Shown here: piece after piece, positions 43,951 through 55,530 of the stretch
Layout of the letters: each line of letters starts with the position of its first letter
Position numbering within the stretch: the stretch's first letter is position 1
Assembly (NCBI GenBank): GCA_965240325.2
Contig: OZ251231.1
Coordinates: forward strand, 1,550,001-1,614,000
DNA: 64,000 bases
Direction of reading: 5' to 3'
Origin: Rebecca billardiae RCC1528
Lineage: Eukaryota; Haptophyta
Translations under genes and position numbers: made by a program
The notes under the pieces: generated by a model
What the model saw: only the letters and a program-made list of their open reading frames with translations
The model's database searches: none
What the model was told of the DNA's origin: nothing

Positions 43951-44421
43951 GGGCTGCGGTGCTGCTTCGGCGAGCGCGTCAGCTGCACCTCCGGCCGAGC
44001 GACTAGTCGACGCAAACGACGACGCGCGACGCATCGAGCTGTTCCGAGCAGTGCCACTTGGCGCTAGTGGCAGCGGCGGGCTGTACACGCTGACGACGTA
44101 TCGAGGCGTGAGGTGGTGGTCCACGCCACCATCGTACCGCGTCGCCTCGCGCACCCCGAGCGCGCGCGACGAGCTGTACGGGCTGGCGGAAGCTGACAGC
44201 ATCCCCGCGCCCGGCGCCGCGACCGCCGGACCCGCGCAGGCCCGGGGCCCTCTCGGAGAGCTGACTGATTTTCGTCCGCGCGCTTTGCTGACTGGTAGCA
44301 TCGTGCCGTGTGATTGGCGGTGAAGCCAACGCGACAGCAACTACCAGCCAGAGCCTACCAGGGCCGTGCGCCCTCAACTTCGTTGTTTACTACCCGAAGA
44401 TCGGCGTAGCCGATCATAGTT

Positions 44422-46373
44422 ATGGCCCGCGGTGCAGGGCGGAGCGCGTAGCGTGGAGCCCCGCCGGGGGCCCTCACTACGTTGTCAAAAAGATCTTTTG
44501 ATCAAAGAAAAGGGGACGGGGGACGATTTTTAGGGCTGTTGGAGGGTGAGTTTTCGATTTTTTGAGGGGGGTATTGCTGTCCATCACAGCTTAAAAGGCC
44601 GCGCCCAAGGTCATTCCGCGTATGTCGTTGGACGGCCGTGGGGTCGATTTAGGTCGAAGATCGAAGGCCGTCACTTTGTCAGTAAAGTTTAGTCATCGTG
44701 TCATCGACGCTATTGAAAACTTGGTCGCCGGTCCAAGGGCCGTATTGTTTTGACAAAGTGCATGTGCATGGGTCATATACTACGACTGTTTCAAACTGCA
44801 TGTCGGCGTACCGAGCGCGCTGTTTGCCGGTTTGCATTATTTTGCGCACGCGGGGGTCATATTGAAAAAAACCGTAGTAAACTGTAATCACGCCTTAACC
44901 AAGTGTGCACGTTAAAACATGGTAAATGGTAGAATATCGGGTTGAAGAATACTAACGACGAAGCTTTGCGCTCGCGTGGCTCGAGCGCGAGATGGATGAA
45001 CCTCCTTTGCCATAATATGAAAGAAAAACGGGTTACCCGCCCGCCAGCGTCTCGCGACGAGGACGGGTGCCCAAGCGGCAAGCGCGCACATCATGATCAT
45101 CGCCGTCGGCGGGCCCATCTTCGGCCGGCTCGAGCTGATGCACATCACGACGCTCAAGCAGGCGCTGTCCGTACCGACGTTGGCGCGCCTCCAGCGGATG
45201 GTCGACAAAGCACCCGTGGGCGAAGGAGGACCACAATCATGGCCGAGTCATCGGAGACGTCGCTGACCTCGCGGCTTCAAACAATCAAACATCAACTGCT
45301 CAGCCGGTTGCCACCGCGGCCGAGCGGTGCGCGCTCGCCACCGCGGCCGGCGCTGTGCACGGGCGTGCTGAGCCCGGGCCGCGTGAGCTCGCCCACCTCG
45401 CCCGGCGCGCACGCCGACGCCGCCACCGCGGCTCGGCGGCCGGACTCATCTCGGCCCGCAGCGCTTGCGTCCCCCCGCGGCGGCGCGCGCCGCCGTCGCC
45501 GCCGCGCAGGCCGTGCACTCGGTGGATGAGGAGACGGCCCTGCTGCGCGCGGAGCGCTGCGCGCCGCGCGCTGCTCCTGCTGCGGCGCGCAGTAGTCCGC
45601 TCGTCCGCCCCGCGGGCTCGCCACGGAGCCGACGAGCGCGATGACGACAATCGAATGAGCACGAGTGCGCACGGAGGCGCTGGGCGCCGAGCTGGCGAAG
45701 CGCGGCGCCGAGCTCGACGCGCTGCGCGACGCGGCGACGGACGCGCTGGGCGCGCGCGGCGCCCTCGTCGCGACGCCCCGTGCAGCAGCTCGAGCAGCCA
45801 GCTGTGGAGTAGACGGCCGTCGACTCGAGGGCGCCACCGCGCCGGGTGAGTGAGCACGCACGGGCTCCGCCTCGGTCGGAGGCTGGCTGGCCGCCGCCGT
45901 GGCTTCGAGGCCGACGCGGCGGAGGAGGCGGCGGGCGAGCACGGTGGCGCGGTGGAGCAGGCGCGCACGCGCGGCGGCAGGCGCGACCCGCCGCTCGCCT
46001 CGTTCCACCCCGAGCTCCGCTCGGTCTCGCCTCTCGGTGCGCGGCTGCGCAGCGCCGTGAGCGCAGGCTGGGGCCGCTGGGGGTGGGGCCAGCAGAGTGG
46101 TGCGCGCTCTCGCTCTGCCGGCACGAGGCGCGCCGGCTGAGCGACCAGCGGCCCGTCGTCGAGCGCGTGGCGCAGCGCGAGCACCTCAAGGCAGGCTCGC
46201 CCTGCGCGCGCGCGCCGCTGCCCCGGCCGCCGTCCGTACTTCTTCGCGCGGGCCCGCGGCGACAGTCCTCATCGGCCCGCCATGTTGACCAGACTGAGAC
46301 AGCAGCCGACGGAGGGTGCACCGCGGGCCCCTAACTACGTTGGTTCTACGGAAGGACCGCGGAACGCGGTCAT
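44422..46373 (-). mobile_element. Hairpin-ended element E3 (type II interior), inverted
   Basis: 1.95 kb. In element orientation it starts at 46373 with ATGACCGCGTTCCGCGGTCC and ends at 44422 with GGGCCAT. The right-end block is diverged but keeps the AAAGATCTTTTTGA-like phrase and the GC hairpin. The interior near 45840-46240 encodes, on the plus strand, the same protein pieces as E1 (GFEADAAEEAAGEHGGAVEQ; RLSDQRPVVERVAQREHLKA). The first 900 bp hold other DNA, including a 26-bp word shared with 63903-63928. No transposase. Confidence 0.7.
45090..46240 (+). pseudogene. Captured gene fragments inside E3
   Basis: A short frame at about 45090 (MIIAVGGPIFGRLELMHITT) may be one captured piece. 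From 45660, coiled-coil pieces follow (LGAELAKRGAELDALRDAAT) and then the pieces shared with E1. Frames change between pieces, so no intact protein is encoded. Confidence 0.4.
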
Positions 46374-48015
46374 ATATATATATATGTCTAGCCACTCCGC
46401 CATGCCCGGCTCGTACAAGGCGTCGGGTACGAATGGACTCTGGAGCTGGATGGTCGCGGCGCGCGGCGTCGTGGAGTAGACGACCACGATGATCAATCAT
46501 GGAACGATCAGGTTAGCTATGTTGGGATTTGAGCAACGAACGACAGCGGGCGCTGGCAGCGGCGTGGCGGTTGAGCTGCTGCCCGAGGTCGAGAGGGCGC
46601 CCGTAGCGTGCGGGTTGACGCGACAGCGGCGAGAGCAAGAGACCATCGCATGAGGGGCGACGCGGCGAAGACAGATGATGACGTCGCGCCGCCGAACGAT
46701 CAGGCGGGGAGCCGGGCCACACAGACAGCCAGCGACCTTACCGAGCAGAGGGGCTGCGGCGACTGCGGTGCACCTCCTGCAGCGGAGCGTGCACCCGGCA
46801 GTGCCCGATGCAGGCGATTCCCTTGCCCAGCTCGGCGCCTTCGTCGTGAGCAGCCCCATGGCGCCCCCGAGAGCGAAGCCTGATCGATCCGATGTGAGCG
46901 GTAACCAACCGAGTCCTGCAGGTGCGCCACTGTGGGCCAGATTGGCAGCGCACCAGGACTCCTGCGCGCGGCGGTGCGCGCGGGATGAACGCAGGAATGC
47001 CGTGCCTGACGCCGTGCGACGGTGCGAGCCGGATTCTTGGCGTCGCTCATAGACACTCAGTTATAGGTGCCCTATAACGCCACATATAGGTGTCTGCTTG
47101 ACCCTGCGTACGCAACCAACTGCCTGGATCTAGCCTGGATGCGGCAGGCGCATGATACTACTTACTTCACGCAGCTAGATGATCTACACTCCTGCGTATT
47201 ATTTAGGGCGGATGCCTCTCGTCGTCGTAAACGGCGAATATGTGATGATCATATGTTGCAGCCCGCCACAGCGGGCTGCAGAGGGGCACAGCAGGCAGCG
47301 ACCAGAAGCAGGCGGAGCGAGAGAAGGTTGTCGTGTCACGCCGTAAGAGCTATAGAACATAGCTGGGCGACCGAGTTCGTATTCAGCATTGATGCATCAC
47401 AAAGGCTTGTACGATGCTTGACGATGGCGGGGATGGTGAGCGCTCGGGGTGGTTGCTCCGGCCGCCAGAATGATGAGATTGAATGAATAATTTATTGTAT
47501 CCGCCATGCTGTAGGCGAGCGCGGAACAGGTAAGCTATATATAGCGTTTCATCAGCAGTGGGCCAGCTCAGCTTGGGAGGCGCAGGGTGCCGAGGCAAGC
47601 GGCTGCAGCAAGCGCGTGACTGTGCGTTGATGTCGAGAACAATCGCCAATTGGTTCGCCTTGAACGACGCAAGCAGACAGAGTCGATCATCGGCGGGCTT
47701 ATGGCCACGTACTTCTCGCCAGCGGACACAATCGATTACGGTGCCGCCAATAACACCATCTCGCACTTATACTGATGTCGTCGCGTCGTCGTCGTCATCA
47801 TCTGATGCTCGTCATATGATGATGATGAATGATGATGATGACGATTGATGATGTATCATGATGACGATGTCATGCATCTGCTGCCATCGGCATCTGGAAT
47901 ACGCGGCGCGGTACGTCGTAGCTGCTAGCTGCTATAGGCCTAGCAGCAGACGTACTACTTTACGACACTTATGACTATATATAGCTAGTCGTCGTCGTAT
48001 ACTGTCGTAGATACA
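46374..48015. other. Gene-free spacer with trinucleotide repeats
   Basis: About 1.6 kb with no supported gene. 46374-46383 is a TA run at the E3 junction. 47775-47870 is an imperfect GAT/GTC trinucleotide tract. Confidence 0.55.
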
Positions 48016-49380
48016 TCAGCAACCGTACACCCGGATGGCCGAGGTGACTGTCCCCTGACAGATTGGGCACGGCATCGCGCGGAACTCGCGCGCGCTTGCG
48101 CCTTGAAGCTGTTGCAGGCACTCCGCGCACACGCACTTGTGCCCGCATGGGACGAGCACATGGCTGCTGCCACTATCCAGGCAGACGACGCACGTGCTTG
48201 CTACCACTTGTGCCTCCAGCTCTCGGGCGCGGCTCTCCGCTTCGAGCCGCGCCTGCTGCTCGGCGAACAGCAGCTCGATCGATACAGTCAACCCCGCGTT
48301 GGGCTGCCGCTGCGCGCCGTGCGTCCGGTGAGATGATCTCCGGGCTGGCGGCGTGGTCTCCCCCTCGCGTGCCCGCCGGCTGGGCTCCGCCGCGGCCGGG
48401 CGGGAGGACTCAGCCGGCTCGCCCTCCGCTGTCACCACCCGCTGAGCGCGCTGCCTTTCGTCCCAATCCAGAGCCAAGCTAATGTGCTCCGGCCGGTAGC
48501 CCCACCGCGGCAGCGCGAGTGCAGCGACCGCTGCAGAGATGCTGTCCGCGCTGAGCCCGAGCTCGGCCAGGCGATCCGAGATGCTCCGCTCTCGCGCGTC
48601 CGCGGCTGGTGCGAGTGGTGCGGGTGCGCCGCTGACCGGCGCCGCCGTGCTCGGCGCGCTAGCACCATCGGCGGGAGGAGAGGGGTGGTCGGAACGGGAG
48701 GGAGGCGGCGGGGCCCGCTGCTGCTCTCGCGCACGAGGCGTGCTGGCCCGGGGCCCCAGGAGCGGCGGGGCTGCCTGCGGCATGGCTGGCGCAGCTACCG
48801 AGGGCGCCGCCGCTGCTGTGCCCGCCGAGACAGACTCCTCCCGCTGCCAGGTCGCGCGCGGCCTGCGGTACCGCGCCACTGTGCGTCGTTCGTGCACGTT
48901 GGCGCTCGCCCCAAAGACTAAGGGACCATGCCCGCTGCTTGGCGGTTGCTCCGCCTGCGGCATGTGCGCATTACGCGCCACGTCTCCCGCAGACGGTGGC
49001 CCGAGCCCAGGCCTCGACGTGTGCTGGTCTGCCGGGGGATGGAACGGAAAGCCCGAGGTGCTCGGCATCGTCTCTGGCGGATCGAAATGAAAGCCAGCTG
49101 CTGGATGAGCGGTTGCAGGTGGTACTGCTGGCAGCTCAAACAGCAGCTGCTGCAAGCCGAACCTCTGCGGGGCACGCGACGCGCCTGGCTCAGTGACGAT
49201 GTTGCCCCACGCATCGAGCTCGTGCAGCGGCGCGTGCTTGTTGACAAGGATCGGCTCGCCCGTGGACTGATCTTGCTCCACGCGGTAGCGCGACGTGATT
49301 AGCGAGCCCCAGCCTTCGTCGCTGCTCCACACGCGCCCGTTGCTCAGCACGCGGACTCCGGACGCCGCCGCCGCGCGCAT
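48016..49380 (-). CDS. RING-finger protein, probable E3 ubiquitin ligase
   Basis: 454 residues from the ATG at 49380 (MRAAAASGVRVLSNGRVWSS). The frame stays open about 115 bp further upstream without an ATG, so an upstream exon is possible. Residues about 10-70 have a conserved-looking block (WGSLITSRYRVEQDQSTGEP, then KHAPLHELDAWGNIV). The middle 250 residues are Pro-, Ala- and Ser-rich. The C-terminus is a C3HC4 RING: CVVCLDSGSSHVLVPCGHKC, VCAECLQQL, then MPCPICQGTVTSAIRVYGC. This is the compact C-terminal RING of MIB/XIAP/neuralized-type ligases. A short coil (LLFAEQQARLEAESRARELE) precedes it and could mediate dimerisation. Substrates are unknown. Confidence 0.83.
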   Translation of the reverse strand: MRAAAASGVRVLSNGRVWSSDEGWGSLITSRYRVEQDQSTGEPILVNKHAPLHELDAWGNIVTEPGASRAPQRFGLQQLLFELPAVPPATAHPAAGFHFDPPETMPSTSGFPFHPPADQHTSRPGLGPPSAGDVARNAHMPQAEQPPSSGHGPLVFGASANVHERRTVARYRRPRATWQREESVSAGTAAAAPSVAAPAMPQAAPPLLGPRASTPRAREQQRAPPPPSRSDHPSPPADGASAPSTAAPVSGAPAPLAPAADARERSISDRLAELGLSADSISAAVAALALPRWGYRPEHISLALDWDERQRAQRVVTAEGEPAESSRPAAAEPSRRAREGETTPPARRSSHRTHGAQRQPNAGLTVSIELLFAEQQARLEAESRARELEAQVVASTCVVCLDSGSSHVLVPCGHKCVCAECLQQLQGASAREFRAMPCPICQGTVTSAIRVYGC

Positions 49381-49638
49381 CCCACTGCTCGCCACCGCCT
49401 TGCCTGCCGAGCCAGAGAACGCGCGCTCGACGGCGACCCGCCTGATGCCCGCCGCACGGGCACGGGCAGGGCGAACGACCGTGACAAACGGCAAGTAGCG
49501 AAGAAATGTTGTGTCGAATCAAAGGAAAATCATCGTCTCAAATCTTTTCCTTTTCTTCAGCATCACAATGCCGAGCCTTTGTTATTTTTCGGGCCGCCTT
49601 GAAAACGACGACATCGAAAGTCTTCGTGGCCCGGCCTC

Positions 49639-50454
49639 ATGCGCGGCGCAATCAAGCAGACATCAGCGTGCGGGGCGGCCCGGTCGGGCCGGCCCACGCC
49701 GTCACTGGGCATGCTTGCCGTCGCGATCAGCGCTTCGAGCTCATCTCGCCTCGCACACTCGCCACTGCGCGCCGTGGGCATGTCGGCGACGGGGATGCAG
49801 CTGCCACTCGTTGAGCAGGCGCGTGCGCTGCGCGAGAAGGCAGCGAGCAATGGGGAGATGGAAGGGCTTCTCCAGGAGCTGGAGCAGTCTGGCAGCCGTC
49901 CACTTACACCCGAGTTCCTCGAGCTGGGCTTGAGCGGCCGTTGGCAGCTCTTGCATTGCACGCCGACAGATGCGGAGGCCACCGCAACTGTTGATGGCGG
50001 CGACCAGCGAGCGATGGCCGCGGCGAGCGGCTTCGTCGCGATGCCCGCGCGCGCACACTTTGCCTCGGTCTCGCCCGGCTTTGGCACGCTCACGACTGTC
50101 GTGCCCTGGTCGTGGGCCGAGCACGCAGTCGACGGCACGTTCACCGTGGAGTGCACATACCTGACCACGGCCGATTCGCGCGTGCAGATCTCTCGAACAG
50201 ACGCCTCGCTCGCGGTGAAGCAGGACCTCGAGCCCGCGCTGGCGGAGCCCCTCTTCGAGCATCTCCAGGCCTGCGTGCCCGAGCCCGTGCTCGATCCGCA
50301 CAAGTGCATCTTCGAGGTGCCTCACCTCGACGCCGAGCTGATGCTCACGCACTGCTCGGGCGTGCGCCACCGCGGTGCGCGCACGGCGTGGGAGCGGCTG
50401 AGCTGGAGCGCGCCGGCAGCACAGGACGAGTCCGCCGCGGCGCAGCCGGAGTGA
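49639..50454 (+). CDS. Possible plastid lipid-associated (PAP/fibrillin-like) protein
   Basis: 271 residues, no intron, from the ATG at 49639; the Met at 49711 (MLAVAISASSSSRLAHSPLR) is an alternative and would start a better targeting peptide. The body has ALREKAASNGEMEGLLQELE, then FLELGLSGRWQLLHCTPTDA, a long beta-rich stretch (FASVSPGFGTLTTVVPWSWA, FTVECTYLTTADSRVQISRT), and an ending with LMLTHCSGVRHRGARTAWER. The 'LxGRWxLL' opening followed by strands is reminiscent of PAP/fibrillin plastid proteins, but the match is loose. If wrong, this is a hypothetical lipocalin-like beta protein. Confidence 0.5.
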   Translation: MRGAIKQTSACGAARSGRPTPSLGMLAVAISASSSSRLAHSPLRAVGMSATGMQLPLVEQARALREKAASNGEMEGLLQELEQSGSRPLTPEFLELGLSGRWQLLHCTPTDAEATATVDGGDQRAMAAASGFVAMPARAHFASVSPGFGTLTTVVPWSWAEHAVDGTFTVECTYLTTADSRVQISRTDASLAVKQDLEPALAEPLFEHLQACVPEPVLDPHKCIFEVPHLDAELMLTHCSGVRHRGARTAWERLSWSAPAAQDESAAAQPE

Positions 50455-50789
50455 CGGGCGTCGAGCGGGGCGCGAGTCATTGCGAATGAGCTCGGCGGGG
50501 CCAAAGCTGCCGGCATTGAGCGTGCCGACGAGTGGCCTGCGTGATGACGGCGACCACTTTGGTCTTTGCGACGACGATGATGCCACGGCGGATGACACCG
50601 TTCGACAGAATGGCGAGAGCGCGCGCACAGACTCTTCGCTTGATGCGCCATTCCACACTGGCAGCCGCAGACCCTGCCGTCGTCGAGTGTGCTACCGTAC
50701 CCCTAGGCTGTCAGCTAGCCTTAGTCGTCGTAGTACACTTGTAGCTAAAACAGATCCAACCTCATCGAGGCGTAAGACTACTGTACAGT
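50455..50789. other. Intergenic, PAP-like gene to PP-loop fusion gene
   Basis: 335 bp with no gene. It holds the promoter of the downstream gene, with an AT-richer part at 50690-50790. Confidence 0.5.
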
Positions 50790-53700
50790 ATGATACACTG
50801 TGACACACAATACTGGTCCCGGGCCAGCGCGATCGCCGCGATGGCTGCCGCCTCGGCGGGCGACATTGCCATCTTCGCGCAGGCGCTGCAGCAGAGGCTA
50901 GGCCTTAGGGTCGATGTCGTCGAGTTGACCCCGCCGCCAGACGGCGCAGCGCCCCTCACGTCGCCCTGCGGGCTCATTGCGCTCCAGCCGTTCGCGCCCG
51001 GCGGCACGCGCGTGTTGCTTCTGAACAAGTGCTCGCCTCTCGTTGCGCGGCTTGCGGATCTGCACGCACGCGGCGACGCGGAGCTCGCGCTCGAGCTGGG
51101 AGAGGCGATTGAGGCCACTGGCTCGTTTCCGAACCAAGGCGTCGACCTCGAGCCCGCCGTACGCTGGAACCGCATGATGAACTGCGGCAACGCGCTCGCT
51201 TTCACCTGCCCCGTCCCGCTGAGGAAGCCGAGCCCGGGCCGTGCTGTCGTGCACGGCCGGCGCGTGCTCGTGCAATACGAGCGCGAGAGCCTGAGTGAGC
51301 CCTTTGTGGAGCGCATGGCCGACCGCTGGGCCGTCCGCGACGCCGCGCTCGCCGACGAGCTCGAGTGGGCACTCGCGCGCCGGCCGCAGCCACACGGGAG
51401 GCTGTGGAGCCTCCTGCGGCCGCTGGAAGGCCTTCTGCTCGGCACCGCGGCGGAGGGCGACGCCGGCGGCGGCGGCGCGGGCGGGCGCGAGCACGACGCG
51501 GCGGCGCGCGCGCCCGGGCATCCGGCCGAGCCGCTCCTCACCTACGCGCCGATGCTGCCTGTGCTGCTGGGCGCTGAGCGGCTGCTGGGAGCGACGCCGG
51601 CGGACGGCGGTGCCGAGGCGGGCGCGGCCGCCGGCCGCGGCGCACGCGGCGGTGCGCTGGTCGAGGCGTGCTCGCGGCTGCTTGCGACCGATCGGCTGTT
51701 CGCGCTGTCGGTGTTCTACTCGATCACCCTGATCGACCGCACGGGCACGCTGCGCGGCCCGCTGCGCACCGCCGCGCTCGACCCGCTGCCTTCTCGCGAG
51801 CTGATTGGGCGGCACGGCGCGCGCCCGCTGGCTGAGCTGCTGGAGGAGCGGGCGCGGGCGCTGTGGGCGCTCGCGGACAGAGGCGGCGCGGCGGAGGGCG
51901 AGGGCGCAGCTGCCGGGCCGTTGGAGCTGCAGGTCATGTGGAGCGGCGGGATCGACTCGACCGCCGCGCTGTGCGCGCTGATGCGTGTCGCCTCTGCCGA
52001 GCAGCGCGGCCGACTGGTGGTCGCGTGTGACGACGCTTCGATCAAGGAGTACCCGTACTTCTATTCGAGGTTCGTGCTCGGCGAGGGCGAGGGCGCGCAG
52101 CGCGCGCTGCGCGTGGAGCGCCTCGCGGGGCGCTCCGTCTCGCGCGAGGCCTTCGCCTCCCGCCGCCGCCTCAGCGTCACAGGCGAGCTGGGGGACCAGC
52201 TGTTCGGCTCAGACCTGATGGAGGCGGCGTTTCTCACCAGCCCCCCTCCGGACGGCGCTGGGGGCGGCGGCGCGGCGGGGTTCAACGCGTTCGCGGTGGA
52301 GGGCGGGCTGGATGCGCCGTGGCAGGCGACGCTGCTGCCCGCGCTCGAAGCCTGCGGCCTTCTCTGCGGCACAGCGGCCGAGTGGGAGGCTTGGGTCGCG
52401 CCACAGCTGGCCAAGGCTCCGCTACCCATCCGCTCGACCTTCGACATGCTGTGGTGGCTCAACTTCTCGTGCAAGTGGCAGCAGGTCTCGCTGCGCGTGG
52501 CGCACAACGCGCCCGAGGCGGCGGCGCTCGCGGACGGCGGCGTCGACGCGCCCGCCGCCCGGCTGCGTGTGCCCTTCGACCGCGTGCGCCACTTCTTCCA
52601 AGCGGCCGAGCTCCAAGGTGCGCGGCTGCGATGGGCGCGCCGCGCCCCCACGTGCGGCCGCGCCCGGCCGCCTGCGCACGCCCTCCTCTCAGCCGGGCGC
52701 GGCCTCGCGCACGTCGCGCCGCTCGCGCGCGCGCGCAGCGTGGGCGTGCGCGCCGCACAGCCACGCGACCAAGTTCGGCGACCGGGCGGTGTGGCGGAGC
52801 TACAAGGAGCCGCTCAAGGCGTACATCCGGGCGTGCACGGGGGACGAGGAGTACTACGCGCACAAGTGCAAGGTGGGCTCGCTCCACCGACCCACCGAGC
52901 GCCCGGCCGTCAGCCCGATGCAAGGGCTCGACGCCGCGGGGCGCGTGTTGCGATGGGGCGCTCTCTCGCTGCTGCCCGCCAACCTCGACCGCGCCGCCGT
53001 CGCGAGCGCGGTCGGCCTGCTCTCGGATGAGGCGCGCGCGGTGCTCGCGCCGGTGCAGAGCGCGGTGTGGCACCCGGCGACGCGCGCCGCGCACGTGTAC
53101 CCCTGGCCCTCCCTCAGCGGCGGCCGCAGCCCGTTCTCGGCCGAGCGCGGCGGCAGCGCACTGGCGCGCGCGGCGGTGTCGCGATTCAGCCGATCCGGCC
53201 GGCGCGCGAGCGAGCGAAGTCTGGAGGGCCTGTGCTCGGCGCTGGTGCCTGAGGAGCTGGTGCGCGGGCGCACGGTGCTGGAGCTCGGGCCGTGGCTCGG
53301 CGCGATCTCGCACTGGGCGCTCGCGCACGGCGCCGTCGCCGCCACGTACATTCATCACGATCAGGTGAGCAAACAAACACGCAGACGCGCGCGCGCGCAC
53401 CGCGCTCTGTCTGCGCGTCGCCGTGCACCGTGCGCGCCGCGCCGCGCGCGGCTGTGCGCCCGAGGGATCGGAAGCGCGAGGATTGGAAAGGGAATCGCTT
53501 TGCCCGAGTGCCACGTGGGGACGCGCGGCGCGTCGACACCCTGCGACCCGCCACGCCACGGCGCTGCGCCCCTTCCGGCGCAGGAGACGTGCGCACGCGC
53601 CTCTCAGCTGCTCCTGGCAGCAGCGGCCGCCGCGCCGCGCGCCGCCGACGTGCACTGTGCGCCGGAGCTGGAGTGGTTGTGCGGCCTCGCCGAGGGCAGC

Positions 53701-55530
53701 GTGGAGGTGGTCGTCGTCGCCGACGTGGTCGACGCCCACCCGCGAGCGCTGAGCGTGCTGCACGAGGCGGCGCGCGTCGCCGCGCGCGCCGTCGTCCTGA
53801 GCGGCGCACATGCTGACGGTGCGGTGCAAGCGCGCGCCACCCGCCGCGGCGTGCGCAGCTGAGCGAGCGAGCGCCCGCACGTGCGTGCGCTGCACGCTCT
53901 CGCGCCCGCTGCGCTGGTGGCGGAGGTAGGCGGAGCCGGGCGGCGGGTGTGGCCTCGCTGGACGGACACTGACGTGTGCACGCGCCCGCCTCCCGCCTGC
54001 CCCGTGCGCGCTGGCGCGTGTGCAGCGACGCGCGGCGGTGAGCTTCGAGAGACAAGTCTCAGAACGGTGCGCACCGCCCAGCGCGCGGCCGCGGTGGCGC
54101 AGCTGCAGCCGTCGGCGCCAAGCGCGCCTCTGCCCGGGCCCGGCGCGGCGCACGCGGGGACGGGGGCGACGGCAGCAGCAGGGCCGAGCGCGCGCGCGCC
54201 CACGGGCGCACACGAGACGCTCTCACTGTCGCGCGAGCTGTGCGTGCGCGCGCTGAGCTCGCACGGGCTTGAGTGCACCTCCGTCAGCCTGGCGCCACCG
54301 TCGTCGGGGGCGGCGGCGCGGACGGGTGCCGAGCGCGGCGTGCCCTCAGCCGATGCGACGGACGGCGTCGATGCCGCCGTGGACGAGTACTCGCACGTCG
54401 CGCGTGGCGACGTGCTGCCCCGGCGCTTCCTCCTCCGAGCAGAGCGCAGTGAGCCGGCGGCGGCGGTGCCCATGCCAACGGCGGCTACAGCCAGCACGGC
54501 AGGCTCGGCCGCGGCCGAGCTGCTCGGCAGCGTGCCGCGCTCGCACGCTGCCGAGCCGTGTGCCGCGGCGGCCTCTGCCGACGGCCCGGCCGCCGACGCC
54601 GCCCATGCCGCCGCGCCTGCCGAGCGCAAGGCCGAGGCGAGTCGCAGCTTCCTCGTCTGGCCGCAGGGCGTGGTGGTCGGCGCGGCGGGACGCCTCGTCG
54701 GATGCGCCGAGCGCGCGGGCACCCCAGCCCATGCGCTCGAGATGCACACCTGGTCGGCTGCGCGGCCCTGGTCGGGCGGCTCAGTGGGCGGCACCGCCTT
54801 CGGATTTGCGTTCTTCCCACCACCCGACGCGGCGGCGGCGGCCGAGCCGCCGGCCGCTGGGCGCGCGCTCGGCTCGGCTGCCGCCACCGCCGGCCCGGCC
54901 GGCCCCGCCCAGCTCGCCCACTCCAACGGCGCTCACACGGACGCGCTCCGCCCCGGCATGTACTTTAGCGCAGCTGGCGAGCTGAGCGTGCGCGGCGGTG
55001 CGGGCGGATTCGTGATTGTCGCGCCGCAATTCCACGGCCTGCACGCGCTCGGGGGCCCGATCGAGCGCCGCGGGCGGCTGCCCTACATAGACGGCTGCAC
55101 CGACACGCTGCTCGTGCCGCCGCCGCTGCTCGGCGACCCCTGCCTCAACCACCTGCACTTCCCGCCGGCGACGGTGCAGACGCTGCACACGCACCCGTCC
55201 GCGCGCGCGGGCTGCGTGGCGCGCGGCCGCGGCACGTGTGTGTACGACGGGAGCGGCCGGGCGCTGGGCGATGCGGATGGCATGCCGCAGCGGGGCGCGC
55301 TGGCACGCGCCCCGCTCTTGCCAGGCAGCGTCTTCATCATCCCGGCCGGGCTGCTCCACGCCTTTGAGACCGACGATGGGTGCAGCATGGACGTCATCGC
55401 CTACCATCCAGACTCTGATTTCGGGCCGACGCCCTCCGCGCACCCGATGATCAACCGCACCATCATCAACGGCATGTCGGCATCGCTCCTCGTGCAGCAG
55501 GCTGAGTGTCAGCAGTCGCAACGTCAATGA
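50790..55530 (+). CDS. Asn-synthetase-like PP-loop + Rossmann + cupin fusion protein
   Basis: Four exons, 50790-52617, 52739-53364, 53584-53818 and 54026-55530, with introns of 121, 219 and 207 nt (donors GTGCGC, GTGAGC, GTGCGG), give 1,397 residues in frame. The first 370 residues are unrecognised and lack an N-terminal Cys, so no glutaminase is present. Residues 385-391 are SGGIDST, the ATP-pyrophosphatase loop; TGELGDQLFG near 463 and FFQAAELQ-AWACAPHSHATK then EEYYAHKCKVGSL are typical of asparagine-synthase-like proteins. Residues about 775-880 look like a methyltransferase-type Rossmann fold (TVLELGPWLGAISHWALAHG, VVVVADVVDAHPRALSVLHE). The last 160 residues are a cupin with TLHTHPSARAGCVARG and LLPGSVFIIPAGLLHAF. 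The protein probably makes or modifies a small molecule by adenylation; the product is unknown. The stop codon lies in element E4. Confidence 0.8.

Larger units (their letters stand above)
42706..44421. other. Spacer between E2 and E3: AT-rich part, then GC-rich repeats
   Basis: 42706-43260 is AT-rich and holds a direct repeat: 43013-43085 recurs at 43127-43190 without a 9-bp insert. 43461-43950 has diverged tandem units of about 200 bp, each with a CTCGCGACGAGGA phrase. A plus-strand frame at 43739-44323 is open for 194 codons. Its second half is less repetitive and could be an exon (GLYTLTTYRGVRWWSTPPSY), but no family is recognised. Confidence 0.45.
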
